Below are positions 1-10,445 of a stretch of 64,000 bases of DNA, in pieces. This DNA is from Diplolepis rosae. Its lineage: Eukaryota > Arthropoda > Insecta > Hymenoptera > Diplolepididae. The position numbers and the translations under genes were made by a program. Location: contig JAPYXD010000608.1 of the NCBI GenBank assembly GCA_030998225.1, forward strand, positions 7,160,501 to 7,224,500, read 5' to 3'. The notes beneath the pieces are model-generated. The model had not been told where the DNA came from and made no database searches. It was given only the letters and a program-made list of their open reading frames with translations. How positions within the stretch are numbered: position 1 is the first letter of the stretch; each line of letters begins with the position of its first letter.

Positions 1-52
1 AGTAATGATTGAATTATCGTGGTTTCTAATAAGGCTAATGTTTACAAAGTTA

Positions 53-2013
53 CCCGGTCTTGCATTGGTTTCTTCGGAAACCGATCAGGAGGCCCTAGAA
101 CAGGCCACCGGGCGCGTCCTCAGGTTGCGGATAGAGGGGCCCTGTACCGAGGGTTACTGCTGAATACGGATACAAAACTAAATAAGCAGTCGCGGACAAT
201 GTTCCAGGGATGGTCCCGAAGGAATAACCCCCAAGCCAAGGTGTTAACTACCGTGCCGAGGGCTGCATGGCACCAGGGAGTGGTGTCTCACACGGTGTCT
301 CTAGGAAACCAGGCCACCTCCTAGAGTATTGAGGCCTTACCCCTGCATGCGGGGCTCTGCAGGGGCGGACTGAATACTTCCCTAGCTAATCGTGGGAATA
401 AAAATGGAGTTTAAAAATTTAAATAAAAGTGTATGTGAGGAGTTATTTGGAGGGAGTTAGGTGTAACGGAGGAGACGCCGGATCCGTTTGAGACGGATAA
501 GTCCCAAGTACGGCAGTACCGGGACTGGCTTCACCAGTGGAACGAGCAGCAGCTGGAGATCCTCTCGAAGGTGGAATCGGCCCTGGAGAAGATGGAGAAC
601 TTCTCCAGGTCCAAAAAGAACATGCACCTCCCTATCAGGGATGGTATACAGGAGATGAAGAAGGGGCTCGGGGCGCTGCGGTACGACATCGACGATACCG
701 TATGCTACCTCGACTCCTTCGAATACCTGATGAGGGGCCTGATGGTACGAAAGATGAAGGAGTCAAGACCATCAAAAAAGAAGGAAGTTGCAGTCGAGGG
801 TAGCCAAACCCTCCCACAGCCGGCTGCCAGGTCCACGCCGGACACGCGCAAGCGGCATAGAGAGCCGACAGCGAGTCCGGAGGTTTCAGTGGTAAAGAAA
901 CCGGCGGAGAAGAGGCCTAAAGCCTCCAAAAAAGAAGAGGAGTGGGTCGAGGTCCCCAAGAAGAAGGACCTCCTGAAAAGAAAAGGGAAGAAGCCTTTTA
1001 AAACGCCGGAGACACCACGCCGTGCGCGACGAGAGGCGGTGCTCATCAAACCGGTAGAGGGGATGAGCTACGCCTCAATCCTGCGCGAATTGAAGAAGAG
1101 CGTTAACCCTGAGGAACTGGGCGCCACAGTCCAGGGAATCAGGGAGACGCGCTCCAAAGATCTGCTGGTGGAACTGAAATGTTCCACAAAATGCAGAGGG
1201 AGGCTAGACACTGCCTTCAAAGAAGCGGTTGGAGCCAAGGGGACGGTACGCCATCTCATCCCCAGGATCGAGGTTGAAATCACCGACCTGGAACCAACCA
1301 TTGGAACCGGAGACGTCGAGGAGGCTGTGAGAGGCTTCTTCGAGCAAGAGTCGGAAATAGAGCTCACCGTCTCCCTAACGAAGAGACCCTACAGGGGAAA
1401 CAGAAAGGCGTTCGTTCTCTTAGAGGAGGGAAAAGCCTTGAAACTCCTCAAGGCGGCCCACATCAAAATTGGGTGGGTATCATGCAGGGTTCGCAGGAAG
1501 AAGGAGATTAACCGGTGCTATCGCTGCCTTGGCTTTGGCCATATAGCAGTGGACTGTCGTGGACCAGACCGAAGTAGGTGCTGCTGGAGATGCGGCGAGG
1601 AGGGACATACCGCGGGGTCCTGCACAAGGCAACCGCGGTGCTACCTCTGTACCGCAATGGAAGAAAAGCCCCGGAATGATCATATACCGGGCACTATGCG
1701 CTGTGCGGCCTTTCGGGAGGCAGCCCCCACCAGGAAGCCTTAGGAGGGCCGCCATGGAGAAGAGATCTGGAGGTGCAAGTCCAGGAAAATAGACGAAGAA
1801 GCACGGAGGAGAGGTTAACATCGCCTCCAAGATGGCCCCCACCCTGAAGTAATGCCTAACGGCGGTTCCGGGGTTGGATTCCACGGCCGAGAGACAGGGA
1901 CGCAGTTTTAGCTGCGTTAGCCGCAGAGTCCCATACACCAGGGGGGCACGGAGCCCCCTTGACGGGGCATAAACCATTTCTCCCTTCCTCAAAAAAAAAA
2001 AAAAAAAAAAAAA
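53..2013 (+). mobile_element. R1-clade non-LTR retroposon carrying only ORF1, with poly(A) and TSD
   Basis: A GC-rich unit stands in AT-rich DNA and ends in a 25-base poly(A) run (1991-2015). The 16-mer AATGTTTACAAAGTTA lies directly before it (37-52) and directly after it (2014-2029), which is a classic target-site duplication of target-primed reverse transcription. Inside are about 350 bases of 5' leader, a gag-like ORF1 with three zinc knuckles, and about 250 bases of 3' UTR. No endonuclease or reverse transcriptase ORF2 is present. The unit is therefore a complete insertion of an ORF1-only element, comparable in layout to half-LINEs, rather than a 5'-truncated LINE. Clade assignment rests on the gag architecture and is inferred. 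Confidence 0.85.
439..1743 (+). CDS. Gag-like ORF1 protein of an R1-clade LINE (three CCHC-type knuckles)
   Basis: RNA-binding nucleocapsid-like protein of non-LTR retrotransposons, which packages element RNA into RNPs. The frame is open from 439 to the stop at 1741-1743. It has an N-terminal coiled-coil-like stretch, a Lys/Arg-rich segment with phospho-acceptor residues, then a conserved SYASILRELK-type segment near 1060-1100. It ends in zinc knuckles: C-x2-C-x4-H-x4-C starting at RCYRC (about 1515), a second CCHC (about 1578), and a third looser CYLC...H...C (about 1650). The start is unresolved: the first in-frame ATG is at 592, while an ATG at 404 in typical leader context runs 18 codons in another frame. 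That suggests a 1-nt indel near 455. ORF2 is missing downstream. Confidence 0.85.
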   Translation, partial: GVIWRELGVTEETPDPFETDKSQVRQYRDWLHQWNEQQLEILSKVESALEKMENFSRSKKNMHLPIRDGIQEMKKGLGALRYDIDDTVCYLDSFEYLMRGLMVRKMKESRPSKKKEVAVEGSQTLPQPAARSTPDTRKRHREPTASPEVSVVKKPAEKRPKASKKEEEWVEVPKKKDLLKRKGKKPFKTPETPRRARREAVLIKPVEGMSYASILRELKKSVNPEELGATVQGIRETRSKDLLVELKCSTKCRGRLDTAFKEAVGAKGTVRHLIPRIEVEITDLEPTIGTGDVEEAVRGFFEQESEIELTVSLTKRPYRGNRKAFVLLEEGKALKLLKAAHIKIGWVSCRVRRKKEINRCYRCLGFGHIAVDCRGPDRSRCCWRCGEEGHTAGSCTRQPRCYLCTAMEEKPRNDHIPGTMRCAAFREAAPTRKP

Positions 2014-2029
2014 AATGTTTACAAAGTTA

Positions 2030-3048
2030 AGAGAGTTTTTTTTTCTACTTCATAAGTAAGTTTTAATCTGTCACGATATGAATTAAACACTGAGGTTACT
2101 ATTCCTATTTTATTATTTGTAATTAGGATTAGAGTGTTTAAATTAAATTAAAATTAAATTAAATTAAACATTTCTGGAGGAACTCAAGAATTCCCATATT
2201 TTATTATTCATACAACATTCTTGTAGGGAGTAAAAGGAACCGATGACAACAATGTGAAACGTAATTTGAACAATCATTTTTAAAATCTGATTGAGGAAAA
2301 ATTAGCCTTTCCGGTAGCCGGCCTTTCCTCAGTTATATAAATACCGATACCAATTAAGATTTAAATATATTTTTATAATCATTGCATGTGTTTGAATCTC
2401 GCTGAAATCATTTTTTTTTTATAGTTCCGTAAGCGTTGTAATTAATTTTCAAAATATTTTCGAATATTCAAGGAATCTCTACATTTTAGAAATGATTTTA
2501 GAGGCTATGCGTCAATTTGCCGGCCGGATATCTGGGACATATATAAAAGTGTTATAAATTAATTAAAATTATACTTACCATTGAATACACGTATTTTGTT
2601 AATAACGAAAATCTTTATCGGAACACACGAGGATATGCGATAAATAACACAAACAATAAATCTTGAAAGGAAACCAGCCACCACGCGGTGACGCTGACTG
2701 TTCAAGTGCATTGAAGTGCATTGGGAAAAACGTACAAATACAATTTTTTTCGAATAAAAACAATTTGATCAAACTTTCTTTCACCAGACATAGATCTAGA
2801 TAGTTTATAATAATATTTATAGCAAATTATAGTGATAAAGAAGAGAAAATGCTTGACTTTGAGGCGAAAATTCCCATCCAATTCGTGGCGGGAAATTCAA
2901 ATAAAAACTTGTTATCTTCATTTAAATATGGATATTAATATACATATTTGAGTATCTAATTTGTTTCATTAGCCAGCTTAGCTAATTTGTGTGTTTTGAC
3001 ACGTTTTAAATTTATTATAAAAAAAAAAAACGATAGTGCTTATAATAA
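2030..3048. other. AT-rich stretch without recognised gene
   Basis: No coding signal that I can support. It lies just beyond the inferred stop of the minus-strand P-type transposase (3049-3051), so it could hold that element's 3' UTR and terminal repeat, but I could not match a terminal inverted repeat. Confidence 0.4.
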
Positions 3049-3083
3049 TTAAATATTCAAAACAAACAATAAATGTAGGATTT
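3049..3083 (-). pseudogene. C-terminal end of the P-type transposase beyond the LINE insertion
   Basis: If the LINE between 3090 and 6411 is removed, the minus-strand frame ...KKKASKL (6417 region) continues as KILHLLFVLNI and stops at 3049-3051. The shared hexamer TTAACT (3084-3089 and 6412-6417) is the candidate TSD. The frame continuity is seen in the sequence; that it is the native C-terminus is inference. Confidence 0.5.
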
Positions 3084-3837
3084 TTAACTCATTTTGCCCT
3101 TGGGTCATGGAGGTTGTAGTGTCCGGATGAATCGGTGAACAAATGCAGGGGGCTCTATAGACGGGCATCTTCCCATTTCGTGAAGGGTGCCCTATAAACG
3201 GGTCTATCCCATGTTGAAAGCGGGGGGCGCTATGAACGCGCCCATCCCCATGCATGAAGAAGGATGTATGCCCCAGGCAGCGGCGCTGAGAATGAGTCTG
3301 CGAGTGTTTGTGAGGAATGAGAGAACTGATTGAATGACAGCGCCGCCTGACTGTGATATGTGTCCTTCGAATGTGAGAGGAGAACCTATAGACGGTCTCC
3401 CTCTTGAAAGTGACTAAGGGCGAATTGGTGTATGGAATCTCCTGGGGGACACTACAAAAGCCTCCGCACTCTGTGACCAAGAACAGTCCAAACGATCGTT
3501 TCCGTATTGCATCCCACTGGGAGTGCTTCGTCGCCGAGTGGTGTCTTCCCCGGCCCACGAGGTGGCGAGGTTGATGTGAGCCTAGCTCTGCCGAGGTGGG
3601 GTGCCATTCGGGGTCAGAAGCCAGCCCCTTCGGGACCTTGATCAGGTAGTGCGTATTGAACACAGGTGTCGGAGCCTGTGTTGCCTCGAGCGAGTCCGGT
3701 CTGTCCGTGTATTCCGAGACCGGCTAAGCGGAGGGTGGGCTTCCGGGAACTGAGGTAGGACTTCGGTCCGAGGGTACACCCGTTCCCAACTATTCCGACC
3801 CGCTCCTCTACGCACGATGCGCTGGTAAAAATGATTT

Positions 3838-4364
3838 ATGGAAACCTTAAAAAAGACGATGGGGAAAGAAGACTTGGGTGCTTCTTTTGGAGCTGAAGGA
3901 TGGAAGGACGTCCTTCAGCTCCTGAAGGAGCAAAATGATAAGATGGAGAAGTTAGCCAGGGCCCTCAGCGTTATCCAACAGTGTATGCTGAAGGATAACC
4001 CTGGCTTTGTAAAAGATTCAGTGAACGAGGCAACTCAGTTGTTAAAAAAATCAGGCGAAGGGCGAAAAAAGATCTGCGCCCTCTACCCCTCTGGAAAAAA
4101 CTCCCAAGAGGGGAAAGGGTGGCTCTTCGCCCTCTTATGCCGAGGTGGCCACGAGGCAGCCCCCAAATAAAGAAGGGGACTGGCATGTGGTCACAAAAAA
4201 AAAGAAAAAAAAAAGAAAAAAGAAAAAAAAAGGAGAAAAAACCGGAGGACCCTGCCCAAAAAGCGCAGGGGACCACCGCCACTCCTAAGTCGAAGCGCTC
4301 CACGCCCGCCAGGTCGGGCGACGCCATCAAGGTGTCGGCGAAGGACGGCCAGTCCTCGAGGTAA
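3838..4364 (+). pseudogene. N-terminal gag remnant of the LINE
   Basis: Starts at ATG 3838, with a helical segment (EGWKDVLQLLKEQNDKMEKL) typical of gag coiled coils, then a frameshift near 4120-4170. A Lys-rich run (4195-4240) follows, encoded by a near poly(A) tract that is itself a likely slippage site. The frame ends at a segment (GDAIKVSAKDGQS) that in intact R1-clade gags leads into the SYA..L block before the knuckles. Here it stops at about 4362 and the knuckles are absent. Confidence 0.65.
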
Positions 4365-4369
4365 TAACC

Positions 4370-4834
4370 TTGAGTGACCACCGGTGCATCGAATTTACAC
4401 TAGAACAACAGTGTCAGGCGGTGGATAAGGGTAGGGGCGGCGAAGGAAGGCGCCCCTCCTGGAACACGAGACGACTCAGCAGGGAAAGACTTCGCGAACA
4501 CCTCGAAGAAAGCAGGCTCATTGACGAGCTTGGTTGGGTCTGCCAGGCTGGGTCGTTTGAAGCTGCTGCGCGCTCGGTGAGGCAGAAGGTGGTCGCGGCT
4601 CGTGACTACTCGATGCCTCGCCGTAAGCGCAGGCAAGCGAAGGGTTCGATGTACTGGTGGAACGACCAGTTGGCAGCCCTGCGTCGAGAATGCCTCGCAG
4701 CGCGGCAAATATTCACCCGTTCAAAGACGGATGCTACGCTGCACGAGGCATGGAAAGGGGCAAAAACAGCTTTGAGGCGAGGCATAAATCAAAGCCGACT
4801 TCAATGCTGGAAATACTTGATCGGTGAGGTCTAG
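4370..4834 (+). pseudogene. Endonuclease tail plus pre-RT linker of LINE ORF2
   Basis: The frame opens with LSDHRCIEF, the final SDH motif of the APE-like endonuclease of R1-clade elements. It continues with the linker that precedes reverse transcriptase (W-N-T-R...L...YWWNDQLAALRREC, a common W-W motif). All upstream endonuclease motifs are missing, so gag joins nearly directly to the last endonuclease motif. The frame ends at 4832-4834 and picks up again, shifted, at about 4860. Confidence 0.7.
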
Positions 4835-4876
4835 AAGGACCCATGGGGTCTCGCCTTCAAAATAGTCACAAAGAGA

Positions 4877-6043
4877 TTGGTGACTAGAAGAAAAACCCCG
4901 GGCCTGGATAATCCCGATCGAGTTAAGTACATTGTGCGAAGCTTGTTTTCACACGTGGAGCCGTTCCAAAGACAGGACCGAAGTTCCTGCGTTGTCCGGC
5001 GAGAAGAAATCTTCACTCTCGAAGAACTAAAGAGAGCGGGTGGAAGGCTTAAGGCCAATACAGCGCCGGGTATTAATATTGCTTTGTTCGTTACGGACAG
5101 GAGATCCTTCCAATATCCGAGGATCTTTCTCGGAGAGCATGAAGTCGAGTGGAAAACAAGCATTAAATACCTGGGGGTGCAGCTGGATCGTAGGCTTAGC
5201 TTTGGCGAACACCTAAAGATCGCAGCTGCCACAGCCATCCAATGTGGAGCGAACTTGGCCCGCCTTATGCCAAACATTGGTGGACCCAGGGAAGCGAAAA
5301 GAAGATTGGTGGCGAGCGTGGTCCATTCGAAGCTGCTTTATGCAGCTCCGGTCTGGGCCAATGCCTTGCAAAACCATGCTTTCCAGAAGAAGCTGTTCTC
5401 GGCGCAGAGACTTGTCGCGCAGAGAATAGTTTCGGCATATAGAACTATCTCGACGAGCGCTGTGCTGGTCCTGGCGAGCATCCCGCCAATAGATTTATTG
5501 GCGGAGGAAAGACAGGAAACCTTTCAGCTTCGCAAGGAGCTTACCTGCGCAGACCTGCAGGAAATCGCTCACGCAAAGGAGGCCATCCGCAATGATGGAA
5601 GGCGCAGACTCGTCGAGAAATGGCAGATGAGATGGCATGGTGAGCCGACAGGGAGATGGACCTACCGCCTGATCCCGGAGCTCGCCACCTGGCTGAACAG
5701 AAAGCACGGGGAAGTCGGCTTTTACTTGGCGCAAGCGCTCTTGGGCAATGGCTGTTTTAACGCGTACCTGAGGCGCTTTAAGAAGAGAGACGAGGAGACG
5801 TGTTGCTACTGCGATTTCCCGGTGGATAACGCAGAGTACGCACTCTTCGTCTGCGCAAAATGGGGTGTGGCTAGGGAGGTCCTCGGTCAGGCGGTGGGTT
5901 CCGAACTTATTCCTGACACGATGGTCCCTCTCATGCTCCAGTCTGAACGGTTCTGGACGCTCATCGAGTCATTCGCCACACTTGTGATGAAGACGAGAGA
6001 ATTTGATGGGCGTCGAGAGCGAAACAACGGGGAGGGCCAGTAG
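4877..6043 (+). pseudogene. RT entry motif fused to RT thumb and C-terminal zinc-finger region of LINE ORF2
   Basis: 388-codon open frame. It begins in the pre-RT region and reaches a KAPG-like motif (here NTAPGIN, about 5055-5075). It then jumps to the region after the YADD site (KTSIKYLGVQLDRRL...), so RT motifs with the catalytic aspartates are deleted in frame. The rest is the thumb (VHSKLLYAAPVWA) and the C-terminal CCHC-like finger (CCYCDFP...NAEYALFVC), in which the expected His is Tyr. A catalytically dead protein of this length would be expected if translated. The in-frame join is unusual for random decay. Confidence 0.8.
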
Positions 6044-6417
6044 AAATCGCATCGGGGCCTGCACCCGCGGTCCTGCGTCGCGGGTAGACTTGACTGTCCG
6101 CGTCGTTCGGGGGAGGAATCTGTTTGTTTCTCCCCTGGGTGGCGCGGCTAGTCGGTTATCCTAGTGGGCGTGTGGCCGCGGATGGAATTTCCGAGCGAAC
6201 GGATGACGGAAGAGTCGTACGCGACTTTAATCGAACCAACCACCCGTGAAGTTTAAAGTCGAAAGGCGGTTCCGCGGGTGGTGTATTGGTTCGAGAGAGG
6301 GGTTTTTTTAGTGTTAACAGGTATGCCTAGACCCGTCCTAGGAGAGTCCTGTACAACGTCTATAAAAGATTTTGCCATTTTTCCTCCTCATCAAAAAAAA
6401 AAAAGTTTTAGTTAACT

Positions 6418-7091
6418 TAGAAGCTTTTTTCTTCTCGGCATTTGTCCTCTTTGCATCAGAACAAGAATACTCGAATTCCTCGTCTGTAACATCATTAACG
6501 ACTAGTTCGAAGACAGTGCTATATTTGCATTTTTTAGCAAAGAATTTTTCGATTTTCTGCAAAAAATGGAACAATCGCTTGTTTGGATGTTGAATTTTTT
6601 CTTGACCCTCGTTATTATCAAACGTCATAATTCTGGCAATCGGATAGTTCTCAATGTCAACTGATTTTTCGTTCGAATAGAAAAATCCAGTGCGGCAAGC
6701 TTCACACTTGGTGTATTGTGCCACATTTTTTTAAACTTGTCCTGTAACGAAGTACAAGTACATAAGACAATTAATAATAGGAGGCAGATCATAATCGTGG
6801 TTCACTGCATAATGAAAATGTTCAAAGAACTGTCTTCATTAGTTAGGACAACATTTAATTCATCTTTAATCTCCTTAATAACAGAAGACTTCTTCTCAGG
6901 TTTAAAAATTTCATTCAATCGGGACATTGTGATCAAAGGGTGGGTGGGTGCTTCTTCAGAAACAGAACAATTTCCAGTTTTTGGAAGTTTTAAAACACTG
7001 AAAAGTGCTATGATCTTGTATATTTGAAGGAAGGTCGAGTAGCACGGTGGTCATTTGTTCCTCCAGCTAAGCGTATAGTTCCAAAGAACCT
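6418..7091 (-). pseudogene. P-type transposase exon: RFFG...GNC block and CxxC C-terminal region
   Basis: Acceptor TTTAG ends at 7092. The exon starts RFFGTIRLAGGTNDH and joins in frame to NQDSLE of the previous exon at 8840. A 1-nt loss near 7045 shifts to YKIIALFSVLKLPKTGNCSV, a hallmark of P/THAP9-type transposases, then SRLNEIFKPEKK. Another frameshift near 6840 gives HYAVNHDYDLPPIIN...VTGQV with a stop, then KCEACRTGFF, a CxxC zinc-ribbon-like pair, and PNKRLFHFLQKIEKFF, a typical C-terminal helix. The LINE insertion cuts the frame at 6417. Confidence 0.75.
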
Positions 7092-7286
7092 CTAAACAAA
7101 GTTAGGATGTCGAATAATTGGATTAGGAAATTTGTCAAAGCATGGAAATCATTAATTACTTTATGACGTTGGGGAAAAATCATACTTTACAATATGAGCA
7201 ATTTAATTCCAACAGGTTATGCACACAATTTTAATTTTTCAAAAAAAAGAATGGACAATTATTTTTTTGGAAAATGGAAAATTGTA

Positions 7287-8397
7287 TTGGATCTATAACT
7301 TAATTCGTGCGGTTTTTTTCAAAATTAAAACGTTCATTTAAGAAAAACATGTACAATAGTATTATTCAAAGTATTGCCCATCTGAAGCTATGACTTTTTC
7401 CCATCTTTCTGGCGATTTATGGATTTCATCCCAAAAGAACTGCGTCGGCTTGGCGGCCAAGAATAAATCAAGCCAATTTTTGATACCCTGTTCTAATGTG
7501 AACCGTATTCCAGTGAGGGCGTTTTCCATCGACCGGAACAAATGTTAGTCAGTAGGGGTAAGGTCTGGGCTATAAGGCGGGTGGGGTAAAACTTCCCATC
7601 CACTGTTTTCCCAATAGTTCTTAACCAGAATAGCAACATGGGGCATTACCCTCGCGCCATGGATATTCGGCTTTGCCGTTGATCCGGCTGGTTGGCCGAG
7701 TTTCACATAAGAGTTTTTGCGCTTGGGGTTGCCGTAATGGACCTATTTTTCATCACCAGTAACAATCCGATGTAAAAGTGACTTCTTTTTGTGGCGTTCA
7801 AGCAGCATTTCGGACATGCAAAACCGCCTTTCAACGTCTCTCGGCTTGAGTTCATGTGGAACCCAATTTCATTGCTTTTGAATGTATCTGGCTGCTTTTA
7901 AACATTTTGAAATGGCTGCTTGAGTGACTTTCAAAGATTCCGCGAGCTCTTCTTGTGTTTGGCAACAATCTTCATCGAGTAATGCTTCCAGTTCTTTATC
8001 TTCAAACTTTTTTGGCTGCCCAGGACGTTCTTCGTCTTCCAAGCCAAAATCACCACTTTTAAATCGTGCAAACTACTTTTGGCACGTTCGCTCAGCTAGA
8101 GCATGTTCACCATAAACTTCCATCAAATTACGATGACTTTTGGCAGCAGTTTTCTTTATATTAAAGTAATGAAGAAGAATTCCCTGCAAAAACACTTTTT
8201 CAGGCACAAAGTTTGACATACTTGTATTTGAGTGGCAGAAAATTATTGTTGTTTACGCTTCAAATGAATGACATATACTGAAAAAGACGCACAATGACAG
8301 TAGCTTTCCAACGCATGTTCGGAATATTGGAACGATGGAACAATAATCAAGTTACGCCATCTCGTAGCAAACCGCACGAATTAAGTTATTGATCCAG
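7287..8397 (-). mobile_element. mariner (mauritiana/Mos1-like) with both TIRs and TA TSD, internally deleted
   Basis: Ends TTGGATCTATAACTTAATTC and its inverse (ends GATCCAG at 8397) flanked by TA (7285-7286, 8398-8399). Minus-strand translation shows mariner landmarks: FNIKKTAAKSHR, FKSGDFGLEDEERPGQPKK, LLDEDCCQTQEELAE (helix-turn-helix), WVPHELKPRDVERR, HRIVTGDEK and HPPYSPDLTPTD. Stop codons interrupt it, and the join ...KPNIHG to ARVMPHVA shows that the stretch around the second catalytic Asp is lost. At 1.1 kb it is shorter than the usual 1.3 kb. It sits in an intron of the P-type transposase. Confidence 0.9.
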
Positions 8398-8839
8398 TAG
8401 AAAGGAACCTGTAGGAGCTAAATTGCTCATATTGTAAATTATCACATGCGCTTGAAGTGAATTCAAAGAGATTTATTTTTATATCGACTACGCCTGCATT
8501 TTCCTGGACTTTTAAATAAATCTTTAAAGTTGAAAAGAAACTAAGTTTGATTTAATCAAGACTATGTAAGTACAGTTTCAATTCCAAAACCTGAGAATAC
8601 GCATACTTAAATTCGGGAAATACGGTTTAAATTGTAAAAAGTCGTAGAAATATAAATTTAATTCCGATTCACACATTTACAATTAATTAGGAAGAGCGGA
8701 AAAATCAAGACGGTAATCATTTATGAACACACATATAAAATTCTTAGTGCATAGCTAAGTAAATAAAAATTAATTTAAAGCAGTAAAAAGATAAGTAAAT
8801 CCAATAAAAAATTGATATTCATACGCGCGACTCAAGTAC

Positions 8840-9500
8840 CTCCAAAGAATCTTGATTCATTCTGCCTGTGTAGACTGCTTGCATCTTCAAGTCCTGAAGC
8901 AAATATCTTGCCAAGTCCAAAGTTGACTTCAAAGTCATTCTTAGTCCTTCGGCGATCTGTGGAGTAAGAAAATCATTTCGACCGAGTGACCCGTTGTTGA
9001 TTCTTTCTTCTCACGCATTCAACCATTCTAAGCTGTCTTCTAAAATCTTCATGGATTAAAATTCTATCAGATAAGATACACACCTTTATTTCTGCACAGC
9101 CGAGTGTAAGATCCACTTCACTGAAATTTTTATTCAAAGCATCGAACATATCATTTAGCAAGGTGCAGAATCCCGCAGAACTCTTAGAATGATCCAGCCT
9201 CTCTACAAACTGTCGATAAAACTTCAGACCACGAGCAGCCAATCTGCTAAAGATCTGTACAAGGAATTAATTAATATTATAAGAGCTAGAATGATATTAA
9301 TTAAAGGAGAAATAAAAAGTAAAAGGAACACTTACTTGAACGGTAAGAGCCACTCACATTTTTAGCATGCTCTTGTTGGCGATGTGGATATGAGCTACGG
9401 TTAGATTCAGACATATTCTTGCAGTTATGGGTTGCAATTTATCCAGTTCAAACACCATTTTGAAGTACTCCCACTTTATTTTCTCCTTTTCTGAACGCAC
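8840..9500 (-). pseudogene. P-type transposase, three middle exons (9500-9358, 9254-9084, 8956-8840)
   Basis: Exon 9500-9358 follows acceptor GTAG and encodes RSEKEKIKWEYFKMVFELDK...ANKSMLKM with donor GTGAGT. Exon 9254-9084 follows acceptor TACAG and encodes LAARGLKFYRQ...LLNDMFDALNKNF...EIK with donor GTGTGT. Exon 8956-8840 follows acceptor CACAG and encodes IAEGLRMTLKSTLDLARYLL...MNQDSLE with donor GTACTT. The three exons are free of stops. Family knowledge: this is the insertion and C-terminal RNase H-like portion of P/THAP9 transposases. Spliceosomal introns are normal for this superfamily. Confidence 0.8.
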
Positions 9501-9589
9501 CTACAATTATTTTCTTCGTTATTCTCTAAGTTTTAAAGTTCTTAAATTTATATTTTAAAACTTGTGTTAGTATATTATCTTATTTTTAA

Positions 9590-10445
9590 TGGTCAAATGT
9601 TTGCTAAACGATTTCAGATGCGCTCCATCAAATGAGGAGTATCCCAGAAAAAAAAATTTGCGCTGATCGTCCAAAGGATGTATAAAGAAATTCTTGAATT
9701 CGTTCATTTTTCCACTGCAACCTATCGTGTTCCACTTTTTCTGTTAGGAGAACCTCCATCAGAAATAACTCCATGGATCTGGACTCCTGCATTTTCAAGC
9801 AATGCAATTGGTTGAACTACGATTTTTGCTAGCTCTTCGCCATAGACTGATCCATTTGACGCGAAAACTGAAATAGGTTGTGAATAATTCTCGTACAGCG
9901 GTTGGAAAATTAACACTAATGCATGATCAGCCATTTCAGTTTCTACATTCTACGGAGTGTTATCTTCCAGGTCAGTCACTCCTTTAAAGGTCATTGTCTT
10001 TTGATCCAAAAGTATATTTTTCTTTGTGCTCATCTCGTCTGGTAGTAACACTCCATGCAGTTGCTTTCCGCTTTTTTTGGCGAAGTATTCCTTAAGTATT
10101 TCAAAAAATTTGGGATCAAATCCACAAGGACAGTCCATTTGAACCAAATATCTGTAAAAAACATTTTTTAAGTATTTCAAAACCATGTTAAATTTTATTA
10201 TATCAGCATTTTGATTACTTTAAACTTAAAATATTTATATTGGTTAATCAGTTCATAGCATTTTCTTCTACAAGCATCATTTTAGTTGGTTTTTTGATTT
10301 TAGAAGTCTCTCCCTCTTTCTTGGACTCAAATTAGCTACGCTTAAGTGATTTGCTTTCTTATTATTTTGTTTACGAATAATTCTCTTATTCAAGACAAAC
10401 TCAACAGATTTGCAAGCTTTACAACTGGCATCTGGCATATCGTTA
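9590..10445 (-). pseudogene. P-type transposase, N-terminal coiled-coil remnant and first RNase H-like exon
   Basis: 10445-10260 encodes CKACKSVEFVLNKRI...SPRKRERLLKSKNQ, like the helix and leucine-rich part after the THAP domain. After acceptor TTACAG the exon from 10151 encodes FDPKFFEILKEYFAKK, HGVLLPDEMSTKKN with the first catalytic Asp, and MTFKGVTDLE. It continues through a stop at 9950 to MADHALVLIFQPLYENYSQPI and VISDGGSPNRK. A frameshift near 9735 leads to GKMNEF..FFIHPLDDQRK and WDTPHLMERI (SD to WD), then a stop. The order matches P/THAP9 transposases. Confidence 0.8.

Larger units (their letters stand above)
3090..6411 (+). mobile_element. R1-clade LINE, deletion derivative with intact ends
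   Basis: A GC-rich unit with a long 5' leader (3090-3837), gag remnant, endonuclease tail, RT C-terminal part, a 3' UTR (6044-6391) and a 12-base poly(A) (6393-6404). It is inserted into the last exon of the minus-strand P-type transposase; a 6-bp candidate TSD is TTAACT at 3084-3089 and 6412-6417. Internal deletions removed the gag C-terminus with knuckles, nearly all of the APE endonuclease, and the RT catalytic core. The 5' boundary is set by the frame of the disrupted host ORF and is approximate. Confidence 0.75.

Noticed and set aside
19..324. 101-codon frame in the LINE 5' leader
   Set aside because: Starts outside the element and covers untranslated leader sequence; no family features.
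1480..1992. 170-codon minus-strand frame
   Set aside because: Antisense shadow of the gag zinc-knuckle region and 3' UTR; GC-rich DNA gives long antisense frames.
3049..3663. 204-codon minus-strand frame across the LINE 5' leader
   Set aside because: Most of it is antisense of the GC-rich leader. Only its last dozen codons are plausible, as the tail of the P-type transposase.
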